From assembly GCA_002900995.3 (NCBI GenBank), contig CM035309.1:2920389-2984388 (forward strand): 64,000 bases of DNA, given 5' to 3'. How positions within the stretch are numbered: the first letter of the stretch is position 1; the number at the start of each line of letters is the position of its first letter. Source of the DNA: Ganoderma boninense. Its lineage: Eukaryota; Basidiomycota; Agaricomycetes; Polyporales; Polyporaceae. The notes under the pieces are model-generated. The model made no database searches. It was not told the origin of the DNA and was given only the letters and a program-made list of their open reading frames with translations. Below are positions 10,883-22,962 of the stretch, one piece after another. Made by a program: the position numbers and the translations under genes.

Positions 10883-11489
10883 AGGTTCGTATTCGCAAAG
10901 TTTGTCACCAAGTAGTCATAACTGAACTCAATTGCCGAAGTTAGCTCTTCCCCTTCTCCGCTAATACCACAAAAGGGTACGTGCGCACCATGCGTCCATG
11001 TTGAATATGCTGACGACCGTCTCCAGTACCCTGCCAGTAGTCGGTTCATCCGTCAGCGTCCCGGAACGAAGGTCCTTCGCTGGGACAGGAGCTCGTACTC
11101 ACAGCGCCGTGATGACCTACAGCCCAGTCGAGAACCACCGCAGTCAGCGTAAGCCAACCCAAATCACCTTCATCGCCTTTGTGGCGCTCAGCCGCTCCGC
11201 AGCCCGCCACAAAGGCCTCGGACGAAGAACAGAAACTCACCAGGATCTTCAGCCACAGCACGTCCGCGCCGTAGGTCCGGAAGTACCCGTACGCCTGGTG
11301 GAGCACCAGCCCGTACAGCCTGCATTATCTCGGACATATCAGCCTCCGGCGCGTGCCACCTCCAAGTGGGACCGATCCTGCTCACATGAGCGCGAAGAAG
11401 GTGCCGATGAGGAGCGCGCCGAGCGTCGTGGTCACTTCGTGTTCGAGCGCTGCCTCCTGGCCCGCAGAGATGGTCGAGTTGGAGTCCAT
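10883..11489 (-). CDS. DUF6534-type membrane protein, 5' part (cut by gap)
   Basis: N-terminal exons of a fungal multi-pass membrane protein of unknown function. Exon 1 (11489-11396) starts MDSNSTISAG and enters the family motif LGALLIGTFFALM. Exon 2 (11319-11241) encodes LYGLVLHQAYGYFR..LKIL. A later exon (11030-10989) gives VLETVVSIFNMDAC and the next (10921 onwards) YDYLVTNFANTN, at which point the gap begins. Junctions are GT-AG. The order matches the first two membrane segments of the family. The sequence beyond the gap does not show the expected remaining exons, so the gene is incomplete here or the contigs are not contiguous. It faces the same way as the gene at 14770-16854. Confidence 0.75.
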
Positions 11490-14400
11490 GGCAGACTGGA
11501 GAGGGATCGGAGGACGGGTTTGCTGAGCCTTGGACGGGACAGCGCAAGCGGTGGGGATGGAGCGGAGGAAATTTGCAAACGCAGGACCCTGGGCTGACCG
11601 ATGACCGCCGGGAGGATGGACGGGGGGCCCCTGGCGAAGGACGGCGAGGATGGGTGGAGAGGGAGGCGAGGGGAAGGGGAAGGGAGCAAGTTTCCAAAGG
11701 TACATGGTACCTCATTGTCGATACTTAAGTTTTGCACACACAGTCTGGGGCCGGCTAAACGCCCACGGCGACCCACGAGATCAAATACAGCGTACTGTGG
11801 GAGCAGTAGGAGCGAGCGCGCCCACAGGGATTCCGTAACGCTCCCTCGCCTCTCTCACCGGAGATGGAGCATGCCATCGTCTCCGCACGGAGGATATGGG
11901 GAGCGGATCGCTGCATCAGAGATGGAAGCTCGGGCTGGTGGTTTGGCCGGGAGGGAGGCTTGCGATCTGCTCAATTTCGTTGATGACGGCTGCGAGTCGC
12001 GACACTTCTGACGAGTGACGGATGGACGAAGAAGCTCAAGGCTGTGCCAAGGACAATTCAGTCCTCAGGCTTCCGAAGGGATACCCAACGAACGAAACCC
12101 CGAAACCTTGGACATTGCATACGATATCAGCACGGGGAGAATCGCGAAGAGGGCAGAGGGTTCAGGGAGGACGTACAACTGAAAGCGAATGGGCGCGATG
12201 ATCGCATTTGTTTTTGTTTCAAGGGGAGCTATATAGTATGTACGCCAAGGAGAAGCACTCGTCTTCTCCCAGCCCTGGACGCAGAGCGAACTCAATGGCA
12301 AGATCGCCGTTCAAACCGGAGATGTGCCAAGCGTCGTGGTTGCCCTATCGAGCAGCAGGCATGGGAGATGTTGTCCGGTGACTGATAGTCGGAGGTAGGC
12401 CGGCCAGTGCAAGAGGTAATGCTGAGCACAGCTGATCATCCCTTCAGCCCGCAGTCGACGGCGATAGCGGCCACACATTGCTCAATACTTACCAGATGGG
12501 CTTGAGGCAGTCACAAAATTTGACGCCGTGTGAGCGGTACTGTGGATAGAGAACAGCAAGCTGAGTAGGATGTGGGGAACATGTTGCGATATCTGCGTCT
12601 AAAAATGCGAGGGATCTAAAAATCAGAAGTCGAAGAACCGAAGTTGGCATCCTGAAAGACCATCTTCTCGTGGACAGTGTGAGAGAGAACTGTACCAAGC
12701 TTGGAAACAGGCTCGTGTACATCTTTGGAGAAGATCATTGGAGCATACCAATGATAGGTTCCGGGAAGATAAAGGTCGGCGTGGAAAGCTCTCACATACG
12801 ACGTCACAAGGCGAATACGAGGTCGAGCATCAGAACTGGCTCCTATCAAGGCTGCGACACGTCAATACTGCACATAGTCTTCAACCTGTCACAGTCCTCA
12901 CAGAAAAGCATGGGAAGGCATACATACTGAATATCCATCGTCGCCGAGGGCGTATAGACCCCGGGGTATGTCAAATTCGAGACTTCGATTGATTGATAGA
13001 AGACTCGTCCAGACATCGCGATGTATTCTTGAAGCGGGAGCGAGGATAGGGTGGGGAAAAGGAGGAGAGTACTCACCATGCTCGAAACCCCTACAAGTAC
13101 CACTCGCTCCTCTGACATCACTGCCGTTCGCGCAAGATGGTAAGCGATAGTCGTCTCCATCCTCTCCGGGACCAGCCGGGAGGTCACAGGGCAGGAAACT
13201 GGGGAAATTGAAGAGAAGGTTGAAGTCTCCTCTGCGAGGGGACTTTCACAGCGGGCAGGGAATGCTCTCCAAAACTGAGGACAACTATTGAGCGTCCATG
13301 TATGCCATTACAACGCGCTCTGGGCACTTACCGAGGTCCGCGCTGGCCGGGTCGCAGCCTGTCAAAACGATATGCCGAGGACGAAAAGAGGCTGAGATGC
13401 ATGCTGGGGTCCACAGAGGCAGGACGGTTCGAGGAGGTGAGTTGCTGGTGGAAGGAGGGAAAAGGCGAGTCTGCACGACCATAGCCGCCGAGTCGAGTTT
13501 AGGGCAGGTACTTCAGGCTCCATAAGTGTCCTTACCTCAACGTACTTACTTACTTGTGTGGACGGTCTTATACGACTATACCCACTTTATAAGGGTGACT
13601 AGTCAAATACAATTTTCTTATCCATCCATTAGATCAGCCATTCTAGTCCATTAGTGCGCGTTTCGTATGCACAGCTTTGTCCATTTCTGCCTGATCTCTC
13701 CGCTCACACTGCAATGTCTCCCAAGGCCTTGGTCACATCGCAGAAGGTGTACTACCACGCCTTCAAGTCCTCGGTGTCGACGGTAGCGTTCTGCAGTTCC
13801 TGTGTGGCCTAGTGCACCTCAATCTCAGCATCTCGGCCTCACGCGGATCCGACTTCGTCGCCAGTGGCCCCGGGCATGACGGCCACCCCTCCAAGCTTGC
13901 ACACTAACTCGGATGCGCATGCGATCTGTGTGACCTATCCTCCTCTCATGCACTGCGCACTGCTGGTAGCATGAACATCGGAACACCGCGCGAGCCCCGC
14001 CCTGGACCCAGTCCCTGCACGCAGGAACAGGACAAGTCCTCCACTCGACCCGCGGAAGGACAACCGTACTTCACGGCCTGAGCCCTCCAGTCTCCAGCTC
14101 GCATGCGCATGCGATAATGTGAGTGGCGCACCGTGCGCGTGATTCATCCTGGTTCATCACTCCAGTGCATCCATGCGCGCGTCGCGCAGTTCTTACATCA
14201 CGTTCTACCTTGTCCTTGTTGCGTCGCGCGGGACTGAACTTTCGAGACATTGTGTGGTGTTTCCATGTCGCCTTCGAGTTTCTCCGGCCATGTCATCGAA
14301 GTGAAGGTCGAGCCAGCCTCGGGGCCAGCGGGGATGGACGAGTGAACGTCCGCGACTTGGGCCGGGATGAGGTTGAAGAGACGCGGATCCCGACGGTGGG

Positions 14401-14769
14401 GGTGGGGGATGAAGGTGAGGAGGAGAAGTGATGTGCCCGACTGAAGTCCGTATTCCTGTAGTTTCCCAGTAAGTATTGTATGGTATCCAGAAGCTTCAGT
14501 GAGTTGACAATATATTCTCAATGAATGCGGCCCGACCGACCACTTTCGTCCGACGGCCATGCCTTCCTTCAATAGAGTGCATTCTCTACCACACTATGCG
14601 ATACTCTCGCCATCTAGCCTCGTTGTGTACTTCTGCTCCCTACCAAGGCGCGACTCGGATTCCACGTCGGGACCCTCTACCCTCTGTATGTCCCTCCCGC
14701 TCTCCGCAGAGATTAGTACGATGCGTGGAGGTTGCATGCCCTACGAAAATCAGATGAAGCAAGGGCGCA
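11490..14769. other. Unassigned stretch between two DUF6534 genes
   Basis: No complete gene recognised. Possible minus-strand exons at 12616-13482 are listed separately. The rest has only short frames, some GC-rich, without family motifs. Confidence 0.5.
12616..13482 (-). CDS. Possible multi-exon gene of unknown family
   Basis: Several minus-strand blocks read as exons with plausible splice signals. One is a start block at 13482-13330 (MVVQTRLFPP). Another is a short block around 13052-12935 (WTSLLSINRSLEFDIPRG), ended by a GTATGT donor. The last runs from about 12850 to the stop at 12616 (RIRLVTSYVRAFHADLYLPG, then LSHTVHEKMVFQD). I do not recognise the family. It could be a real gene with a start I have misplaced, a pseudogene, or chance. 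Splicing evidence is weak at the 5' end. Confidence 0.25.
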
Positions 14770-16854
14770 TCATACCACCCCACACCTCACCTGTGTCGCG
14801 CCATGTCTTCTTCTGTCACTATCACGACTACTTTCGTCCGTCCTCCGGCCCGGGTGGACAATGGTGAGCTCTACGGGCCTTGACTTGGACTTCGAGTCGC
14901 CTGTAATCATGTCCCCGGGGTGGGGAAGGGATTTCCTGCAGTTCAGCCTACGCCAGATGGGGTCAGCATGAGGCTGGCGCGTCAAGCATAAATGAACGTA
15001 CACCGCGAGCACGGAATTCGAATAAACTAGGAGTATGAGGAAGCAAGCATGAGCATTGGGTCTCACGCACAGATGGAGGTAGTCAGGCTCGCTCACCTTT
15101 CACGGCCGGAATGGCGATCGCGAAGTAGACGAACGTGCGGGACAGTGCGAGAGACTAAACCTAGGGTCAACAGCGACGCTCAGTAGGAATTCGCTCGAGA
15201 GACGCACGGAGATGAAGGCAGGGACCGTCAATGCACTGGCGACGATAACATACGCCTTCAGGTCAGCAGCTGGAGTGTCGCAACTCGACATGACGTACCT
15301 TATGAGCCCAGCTGAGTCGAACATCCAGGTGTCTATCAGCATACAGTTACGCGGACTTTACAAAAAGTCCTTACTTGCGTAAAGCGCATAAGTTGAAAGG
15401 ATATCGAGCGGAGAGTCGGCCCTAGTACGCGAGCACATGAGCCCGGACTAGACATTCGCACATGAACGGACGTGTCAAGCATACCCCAAGATGCCCGTTC
15501 TGCTTCGGCGCATGATGGTGACGAACGCGCCTGTGAGGACGAGGTCCACGACGGTCGCGGTCCCGAAGAGGACCGTGTCCATCCACTACGCAGAAGTCAG
15601 TCTCGGTTCGGCAAAGTGAGATTCGAGGACGTACAATATATTTATACATGCCATCAAATGCACGCGTGCGGAAGCTGGGTCGAAGGGGGTTTGATGGACG
15701 TCGATCGCGGAGGAAGGCTGGGATGCGAACGTACCTTACAACACTACTGCCTGTAGAACTGTCAGTCAGCCAACGCATAGAACGGGCAGTCGGAAGGAAG
15801 AGCTCACTCGTCATGAATCCCAGCTCGACTAGCAGCAGGAAAATCTGGTGCAAGGCAGTCAGCGCCAGCTCGAGGCATCAAGACAGACCGCAACTGACGA
15901 TGAGAAACACTATCCGTCGATATCGGTAGCTAACTAGCCCAGCTGGACGTCAATGTCTGGAAGCCTCAGGGTCAGCGGCACTGGAAGACCAACCGATGTA
16001 TATCCTTCGAGTGTAGAACCTGCGCGGGGAGAGACGAATGCATCAGGATCTGGTGATATGCAGAAGAGTGGATTCCCGCGGACTACCTACCCTTGGGTAA
16101 GAAGAACTGTGATGCCCTACGAACCTGTCAGCAACTCGTTCGCAGGCTACGGCGAGAGTTCGGCATAGTACGTACTGTTGAAAGTGGTAACAGCTTAAGA
16201 CGAACTGTTTGTGAGCGACCGAGGCTATGGTGGACACGCATATATCGTGCCACTTACATCCAATGACCTACAACGCCTCTGGTCAGCTCCATGGACGAGA
16301 GGCACGGGGAGTTTCGCATTAAGAGGCGGAGACGTACCATACGTTCGTGGAGAGACCTGGTGGATTGAAGTAGTTCGTCACGAGATAGTGGTAGCTGAGG
16401 GCCTATCAGCAACCTCCGGGAAGAAAATTGGAAGAGAGCGACACAGCATACCAGATGTGCATCATACTCGCAGAATGGAGCGTGTCTGTGACGCTAAGAC
16501 AGTTCAGGTCAATGTGTACCCCAACGATGCTCATCGCAAACACCTACAAGATAGCAGCGACCTGACAGTCGATGATATAGGTCATCATGGATGACAGTTG
16601 CGAAAAGAGTAGGGGATAGCGCACCAGTATCTTCAGGAACGGTCGGTCGGACGAGTACAGTCGGGCATACCGAACAGTCTGCGCCAGAGTGAAACCGAAC
16701 ATACTGCCACCAATGAACGCCACGCTACCGAGCGAGGATAAGTATGTACTCACATGAGGGAAATGAAGACACTAAGGAGCAGCACTCCGAAAGTGTTGCC
16801 CAGCGAAGGGATCCCTAGAGAGGAGGGCATCTTTCCTGCGGCCGGAGACTCCAT
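14770..16854 (-). CDS. DUF6534-type multi-pass membrane protein
   Basis: Exon 1 begins at the ATG at 16854 and contains the family motif GNTFGVLLLSVFISLM. Then come YGFTLAQTVRYARLYSS, a helix exon with TDTLHSASMMHIC, and YHYLVTNYFNPPGLSTNV ending TG before a GT donor. A 10-nt microexon follows at 16267-16258 (completing Trp, then Ser-Leu-Asp). Later exons give FYTRRIYI, IFLLLVELGFMT, WMDTVLFGTATVVDL and LTGAFVTIMRRSRTGILG, then the C-terminal LNCRKSLPHPGD block, which ends at the stop 14772-14770. The pattern of seven membrane segments and the RRSRTG loop fit DUF6534 proteins, whose function is unknown. Some middle junctions (15650-15950) are uncertain and the gene may be partly decayed. Confidence 0.7.
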
Positions 16855-16920
16855 GGGTACGAGGGACTCGTCGACAGAGAAAAGCAAGGACCAGCCGGGG
16901 GGACTGCGCCGCGCAGAATG

Positions 16921-16929
16921 GGTTTATAG
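16921..16929 (-). promoter_or_regulatory. Putative TATA box of the gene at 14770-16854
   Basis: CTATAAACC on the minus strand, about 70 bp upstream of the start codon at 16854. Confidence 0.4.
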
Positions 16930-18190
16930 TGCCGGGGAGAGGTGGCGCCCTTGAAGGATCACTGTTACGCATCGCATCTTCAAGGGAAGGACGTGGGCTG
17001 CGATGCTGGGAGGAATGCTGCTTCGTGAGCGGCAGGGGCATGTCTTGGACAGGGGCCACGGATCGCATCCAGAACAACACACGCGCGGTATACTCTTCAA
17101 ATCCTTCAGTCCGCATCCCCTGGACTCGGCCCTCCCTGGGGCAGGGAGGCTCAGGAAGGATCAGGAGCAGTGCCCCAGCAGAACCCAAACCCGCTGAAAG
17201 ATACCCCGGTGAGCGGTGTTGCTTGGATTATGGAACACACGAGAGCTTACACGCTACATACGGGTAACACGTCTTCCGGGGAAGGGGATGCTTCCTGTGC
17301 CATGACGCACAGCCCCGCTGACAGAGCCCGCCGGCCTGTCATGCCGGCGGTGAGTTTAAGCAGCGGCACAAACGTTTTCGTCGCAGCTGGCCACGATTTC
17401 GGCGAGGAACAGAGGGAGCCATCTGTTGCACTCGTCGAACCCTCGATTGAACGCAGACGTGGTGGGATTCAAGTTAAAGGATCGTAGTACGGGGAAGCGC
17501 TGAAGTCGGAGTGCAGGTATGGCCGTATTGCTCCCGCTGAATCAATCCTGGGTGAAAAGGCTTTGTGAGCACATCAACTTGAAGCATGCTCGGGTACTTC
17601 ACCTCACCGTTTAAACAGAGGTGGGGCTTTCAATTCTTGACAGCCTCCGGGTGCAAACGATTTGGCATCCTCGGCGTAGGAGTGGCTCCTGGCCGCATTC
17701 AGAAATCGGAGGATGCGGAGTCAGTAAATAAAATAGAGTTCTAGGACATACGCGCACCAGAGGACTCTCACCCGATGTTCAATGAGCCCTTAGCTACTTG
17801 TAGGCGTGAAAGTCTTGAGAGAGACGGTTCGAGTCACGGCAACAAGAACATGTCCGGGAAGGGACAACCGTGGCAAAATCCCCATCCGACTGCTCCAGAG
17901 CCCTAGGATAACATTCCCGCATCATAAAAATGCGAAAGTGCTTCGTAGCTTCCTCCAAAAACGCATACATGGGTGCCTGCTTCTCTAGGCAGCATACAAT
18001 TGCAAGAATGGCTTGAGAAGAGTCTGAGCCTGAGATAAACGTACCGATCGCGAGCCAGTCCTTTACTAGCCTAGACATCTACGCAGCATCATGTACCAGT
18101 ATAATGGCCTCGTTCGCGGAATTTGATGGATACAGCTGTGGGTATATCGGGTTCGACGGTCGCTGCGGGGATGGGACTGAAGAAGGTGCG

Positions 18191-18223
<33 letters not shown>

Positions 18224-20565
18224 CGTATTCGACCAGCCGCAGGCGCCAATCAGGGGTACCGCTTAAAAAACCAGTCCACGTTGAGCAGCTGATAGCCACT
18301 CACACGCTTTCCAGAAATCCTGCAGCTTCCCCGGCCGAAACCAGTACACTAATACGAGACAGTAAAGATGAGGTTTATTTAAGGTAAACACCCAAGTTAT
18401 TGGGCATAGACGTCACCGCCTGGGGCTGAGGGCCACAATATATATTTCCATGGCCAGCAGGCGCTCGACACGATGAGAGGCCCGACCCGGGTCGAAAAGG
18501 AGCGCGAGTCTGTCCAAGTACGAGCACCAAGTCGCGATGAGGCGGAGGTCCAGGCTGGGATGAAGAGCGTAGAAACGGGCCCTCGAGGATTCTTGTCAGC
18601 AGACCGCCGGGGGACACTCATATGGCACGGACAGTCTCAAGCGCTGGGACAGCCAGAAGGCAACGCCGTTGCCCTTGTGTTGCCCGCAAATAGCCATTTA
18701 TTGAAGACCTCTCAGTATGCGACAATGGAGAGCTAGCCCTCATGCGCTGCAGCTTTCATTGCTGAAGATGCGGTGAGCTGTGGCTGGTAATACAGAGAGA
18801 GAGGACAGGAACAGAGGTTGCGCAGCCAGATGACAGCAGCGTTCAGACCGCGTCATCCAAACATCATGGAAGCCATCCATCCCCATAATGCACCCCTATG
18901 GCCTCAAAGCCGTATGTTTTCAGTAATAGAAGACTTGGGTACTCGATATGGGGGGTTAGAAGAGGTTTTTTCAGGTGAAGATGGCCCATCGCGCAGAAGA
19001 CATGTTACGGCATGGATCTTCGTGAGCCTCTCCTGTCGATGCCCGACCAGAACCTAGTTCCCCGGGAATGAGGCTGAGCACACTGAGGCGGCTTAACCCT
19101 TCAGCGTGTCGAGTGACCTGACATCCCATCCTCGCTGAGATAAATTGAAACAGAGCTCTGCAGGAAGCTCTCGACCACCAACGAGCTGGACCACTGGGGC
19201 GTTTTGCGCTCTCCAGTGCGACAACGACATGGGTGGCCTCTACTACTTCTCCTGCGGCGAACTGCCTCTGCAGGGAGTCAAAGACCAAAGCGACGATATC
19301 TTCGTGTACAAAGCGGAGGATGTGGAGGAAGTTCGATGTCGGACAAGAGTGTCCCGGGAGAACAAGCGCCTGCTTTGCCCGAAGTCCAAGCGCCAGCCCC
19401 GCTGGTTGCCACGTGTTGCTCACCGGTTCAACACCCCCATCTCGCTTGCGTCTCGCAATACTCGGCTTCAAAGCTTCAAGCCTTATTATCATGTCTGTGT
19501 TTCTTCCCAGTGCTTTCTGGATTCATCAGCTTCTCCATAATAATGTAGAGCCAAAGCTTGACCACGAGAATGTCCTCTCCACCGCTCTGGAGGGCCTGAG
19601 TATCACGCCGCGATTAGTGACAGTCTCGTCCGGACCTTCGCGAAAACGTGACGAGCAAGGCGAATACCCATTCAACGTCCACTCCCATTCGGTTCGGACA
19701 TACACGGCGTAGATGTGAGTAGACTTCTGTCATTCATGGTCATGGGATAGTTCCGCTGGCGCGCCGTCGCGTATGGAATGCTACCCGCGTTTTCCTGGCT
19801 GTGCAATCGGCTGCGGATGCGGCGAAGGTCGACGGTGCCATTGTCTCCGCCTTGTGCTTCGAACCCCGCTGCCGGTGTATGGGTTATTCTAGTCGTCATC
19901 TGGTCCAAGTGAATCTACGAAGGGTCGCGCTTGGGTCGCGCTTATTGAAGCCCGCAGCCCTCACCATGGTCGGCGCCGTGGAAGGTATGTGCTCATTCCG
20001 ATCTCGCATACAGGGTTTAGGCATGTCTACCGCTTGTTTATAAGCTCAGAGCCATGGGCTATGGGCCTCAGGATGCATTCGCGGATATAAGAGTGGTCCA
20101 CCGCGAGGTACCGCGCTTCTGGAGTGGTCGCCATTCGGCCCTGAGGCGATCTACAGGGTTGGCGTGATGCTTCGATGATTGGACTGGCATGAACGTGCTC
20201 CACATTCACGGATCTGTTCTAGGCGTCGAGATGCTTTTTGGTAAGAGAGCTTACAGACACGGTCAGGTAGACGAACCTGTGCGCTCGCCAGGTCTGCTTC
20301 CAAGACACAAGCCTCCGAAGGATGGCAGCGTGCTTACAGCTAGGCTTTTGCAAATGCAACGAAGTGGTCGGACATTCAGACCTCGCCATCGGTTGAGAGT
20401 GACAGAAGAGTGGTTCTTGCGCATGGAGAATGTCTCGTGGTGTCGACAAGGTCCATGGCCGCTTTGCAGTATGAAGTTAAAAAGCACGGGCTCCGCGACT
20501 CTGAACGGCATCGAGCCATCTCGACAAACCCTTCCTCTGCTCTATCCTCCAGTTTCCATCGTACC
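16930..20565. other. No recognisable gene
   Basis: Only short frames on both strands, none with a known motif or a clear exon chain. A GA dinucleotide run lies at 18193-18221. The part from about 19660 to 20560 is homologous to 22300-22960 and forms the duplicated upstream region of the first glycopeptide-type gene. Confidence 0.55.
18193..18221 (+). repeat. (GA)n microsatellite
   Basis: About 14 uninterrupted GA units. Confidence 0.95.
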
Positions 20566-21414
20566 ATGCAGTTTGCTCTCTCCACCGCTTTCATCGCCCT
20601 CGCTGCGCTCGCCGGTCTCGTTGTCGGCGAGACTCACACCGTGCATTTCGCCAACCCGTGAGCAGTGTCGCCTTTCCTCGAGTATACCACCACTGATTCA
20701 ACGTCACCACGCACAGCTGCGGCTTCGGGACTGTATGTGGCAATCAAACCAGCTCTGAACAACCACACTGAACCTCCACTACAGCCCATGCTCATCCAGG
20801 ACGACAAGGTGCTCTCCACCGGCCAAGACGTCACCATCGACGGCCCCCTCATCTCTGCCATCGCGTGAGTCCACCCCCCCTCTCCCCACTCCTCTCCGTC
20901 GCCCAGGCTGACACATTTCACAGCTATCTGCAGACCGGTACGTGCCCCCATAGACAGACCGTTTAGGGACGCTGGTCGTCTGACTGACACGAACACCTTC
21001 TCCTGCAGGTGACTGCGGGTTCAACGGCGAGAACTGCACGCTCGTCGAGACGACGCTCCAGAACGGCGGCTCGGGCTCCCTGACGGGCATCAGCCTCATC
21101 TCCCCGCACAAGTTCAGCGTCCCGTCCGGCTTCATGTCAGTTTCCCCCCCTTCGCGTTCAAGTTCATGCTTCCCTCGCTCGAGTCTGCGAATCGTTCAGG
21201 CTGACTGGGTGCTTGCCCTACGCAGGTACTACAACGGGTGCGACGGCAAAGGAGCCGTGTGCCGCAGCCAGGAGTGCGACGAGCAGTACCATCCGGTGCC
21301 GTGCGACGCGGACAACGTGAGTAGCTCCAGCTGGGCACGCGCGGTGTCGTTCACGCCGAGCGCTGACGGTTTCATCGAACTCAGGTCAACTTGGTCATTA
21401 CGTTCTACGGCTAA
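20566..21414 (+). CDS. Small secreted cysteine-rich 'glycopeptide'-type protein, copy 1
   Basis: Seven exons: 20566-20657, 20717-20732, 20785-20864, 20934-20947, 21009-21135, 21226-21316, 21385-21414. They sum to 450 nt (149 aa) with every junction in phase. Residues 1-21 form a signal peptide (ALSTAFIALAALAGLVVG), so the product is predicted to be secreted. The mature part has paired cysteines and family blocks ETHTVHF, CGFGTP, YLQTG, CGFNGENCT, YYNGCDG and a final VNLVITFYG. Basidiomycete proteins of this pattern are often labelled glycopeptide; their role is not established. Exons 2 and 4 are only 16 and 14 nt. The upstream region is duplicated ahead of copy 2. The final residue replaces the usual Cys seen in the paralogues. 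Confidence 0.85.
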
Positions 21415-21788
21415 CTTGAATACGATCGTGATTCGGCGCGCTGGATAGACGATTTGAATATTATGTACAGCTATGTGACCGGTGTTTTGTAGTATGCAGA
21501 GGGTGGGGTGTGATAAATAACTTGTATGGACGTCCAACGATACACAGATGGAGCAAGAACAGTGCCCGAAATTGCTTGGTTGAGGAACGAGCGTGTCCTG
21601 TCGTAAAGCGCTCTCAGTCGTACCTGCCATGATTACATAACATAGGGTTGTGGTCCAACCTTCCAGCCTGCAGGGGCAGCTTGCCAATATCTTGCTTCGC
21701 TCCCGTGCCTCCGCTCCATCAACCGGTGCAGATTGCTTGACAGGCTAAGGAATGGTCCCTGTTCTGATTCACAGCAGGAATACCTACC

Positions 21789-22040
21789 AGTGTCGTCAGT
21801 TAAACCGAGCTCCGCCACCGTGCCACGTCGGAGTCACTATCAATGTACGTCCTTCATCGCCCGCATTAGCACATTGTTGCAAATGCTCCTGGCGGGCCCT
21901 TCACCACGACCACGCTATGCAGGATATGCTGGCCGTCCTTCGGCAACCAGGGGATTAGCGCGGTCCGCTGCGCGGAGCATCAGGACATGGGCTATGAGCG
22001 GAGAAATCACAGATGAATTCCGGATGAGGGTAGAACTGAA
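21789..22040 (+). pseudogene. Relic of UDP-glycosyltransferase 3' exons
   Basis: From 21918, an AG precedes sequence that translates to ICWPSFGNQGISAVRCAEH. This is the counterpart of IFWPFFGDQVTSAIHCAEH in the intact UGT gene downstream (exon 11, from 27619), and it keeps the frame for about 25 codons. Weaker similarity to exon 10 with its ATGTACGT donor is visible around 21789-21853. The rest of the gene is absent, so this is a remnant of an earlier UGT copy between two glycopeptide-type genes. Confidence 0.6.
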
Positions 22041-22962
22041 GGTAGCCCGACTCCTGCGCTTGTTTGCAGGTTGTCGGAAGGTCGCATCCTGCCATGCTCC
22101 GTCCGTTTTTGAGTCTCGCGACCACAACTTGGCCCGGCATCCAAGTTCGACCTTCTACATGAACGCTCGCCACGTCTCATAGTCATCTCTGCAAGTTCTT
22201 GTTCGTTCTGTTTCTGTCAATTCTGACATCTATGCCGTTTCCAGAGCTCGTGCGCGGCGGCCCCACTTCGAAAATGGAACGCGCAATGCAAACCCCCCTG
22301 TGAAGTTCGCTCGCGCTTGACTCGGACACACACGGCGTGCATGTGAGTACTCTAGCGTCACTCATGTTCCCCAATCCAGTTCTCCAGATCGACCTGCATA
22401 CCATGGTAGGTTTCGATCACTTTGACGCCGTCGTCTACCAGATTTAACCAGCGATTGCGGATGTTGTGACGCATGAATGGATGGAAGAGCTGTCCACTTC
22501 CATGTGCATGAGTTTCAGAGCGCTCATCATTAAACGCGATTCAGCCCTGAGGCCATCTACCGGAGTTTGGCGTGATGCTTCGATGATTGGAGTTGCATGA
22601 AGGATGTATTTATTTCTAGATGACCAAGGACCTTTTTTTTTGGCAGGGACACTTACACAGATACCGCTGGGACTAACACATATCGCAACTCGCTAGGATG
22701 CAAGCCTCCGAGGGATGGAAGGAAGCCTCCAGTTGAGCCCTGGTAAGTCCTATGAAGTGGTCGGACATACAGACTCCATCAGCGGTCTAACAGCACACAA
22801 TAATAATCCCAGGGCATGTAGCACGTCTCGTGGCTTTGACAAAGTTCGCGAGCGTTGTCCAGGATGAGGTTAAATAGCTCGGACTTCAGGGCTCTGGATG
22901 GCATCGAGCCAGCTCGACCCACATTGCCCTGCTCTCAGCTTCGCTTTCTTCAATTGCACACA

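Noticed and set aside
18971..19492. Minus-strand frame of 173 codons with a faint F-box-like segment
   Set aside because: The resemblance (LRFVHEDIVALVFDSLQ) is short, with no supporting exons or leucine-rich repeats around it.
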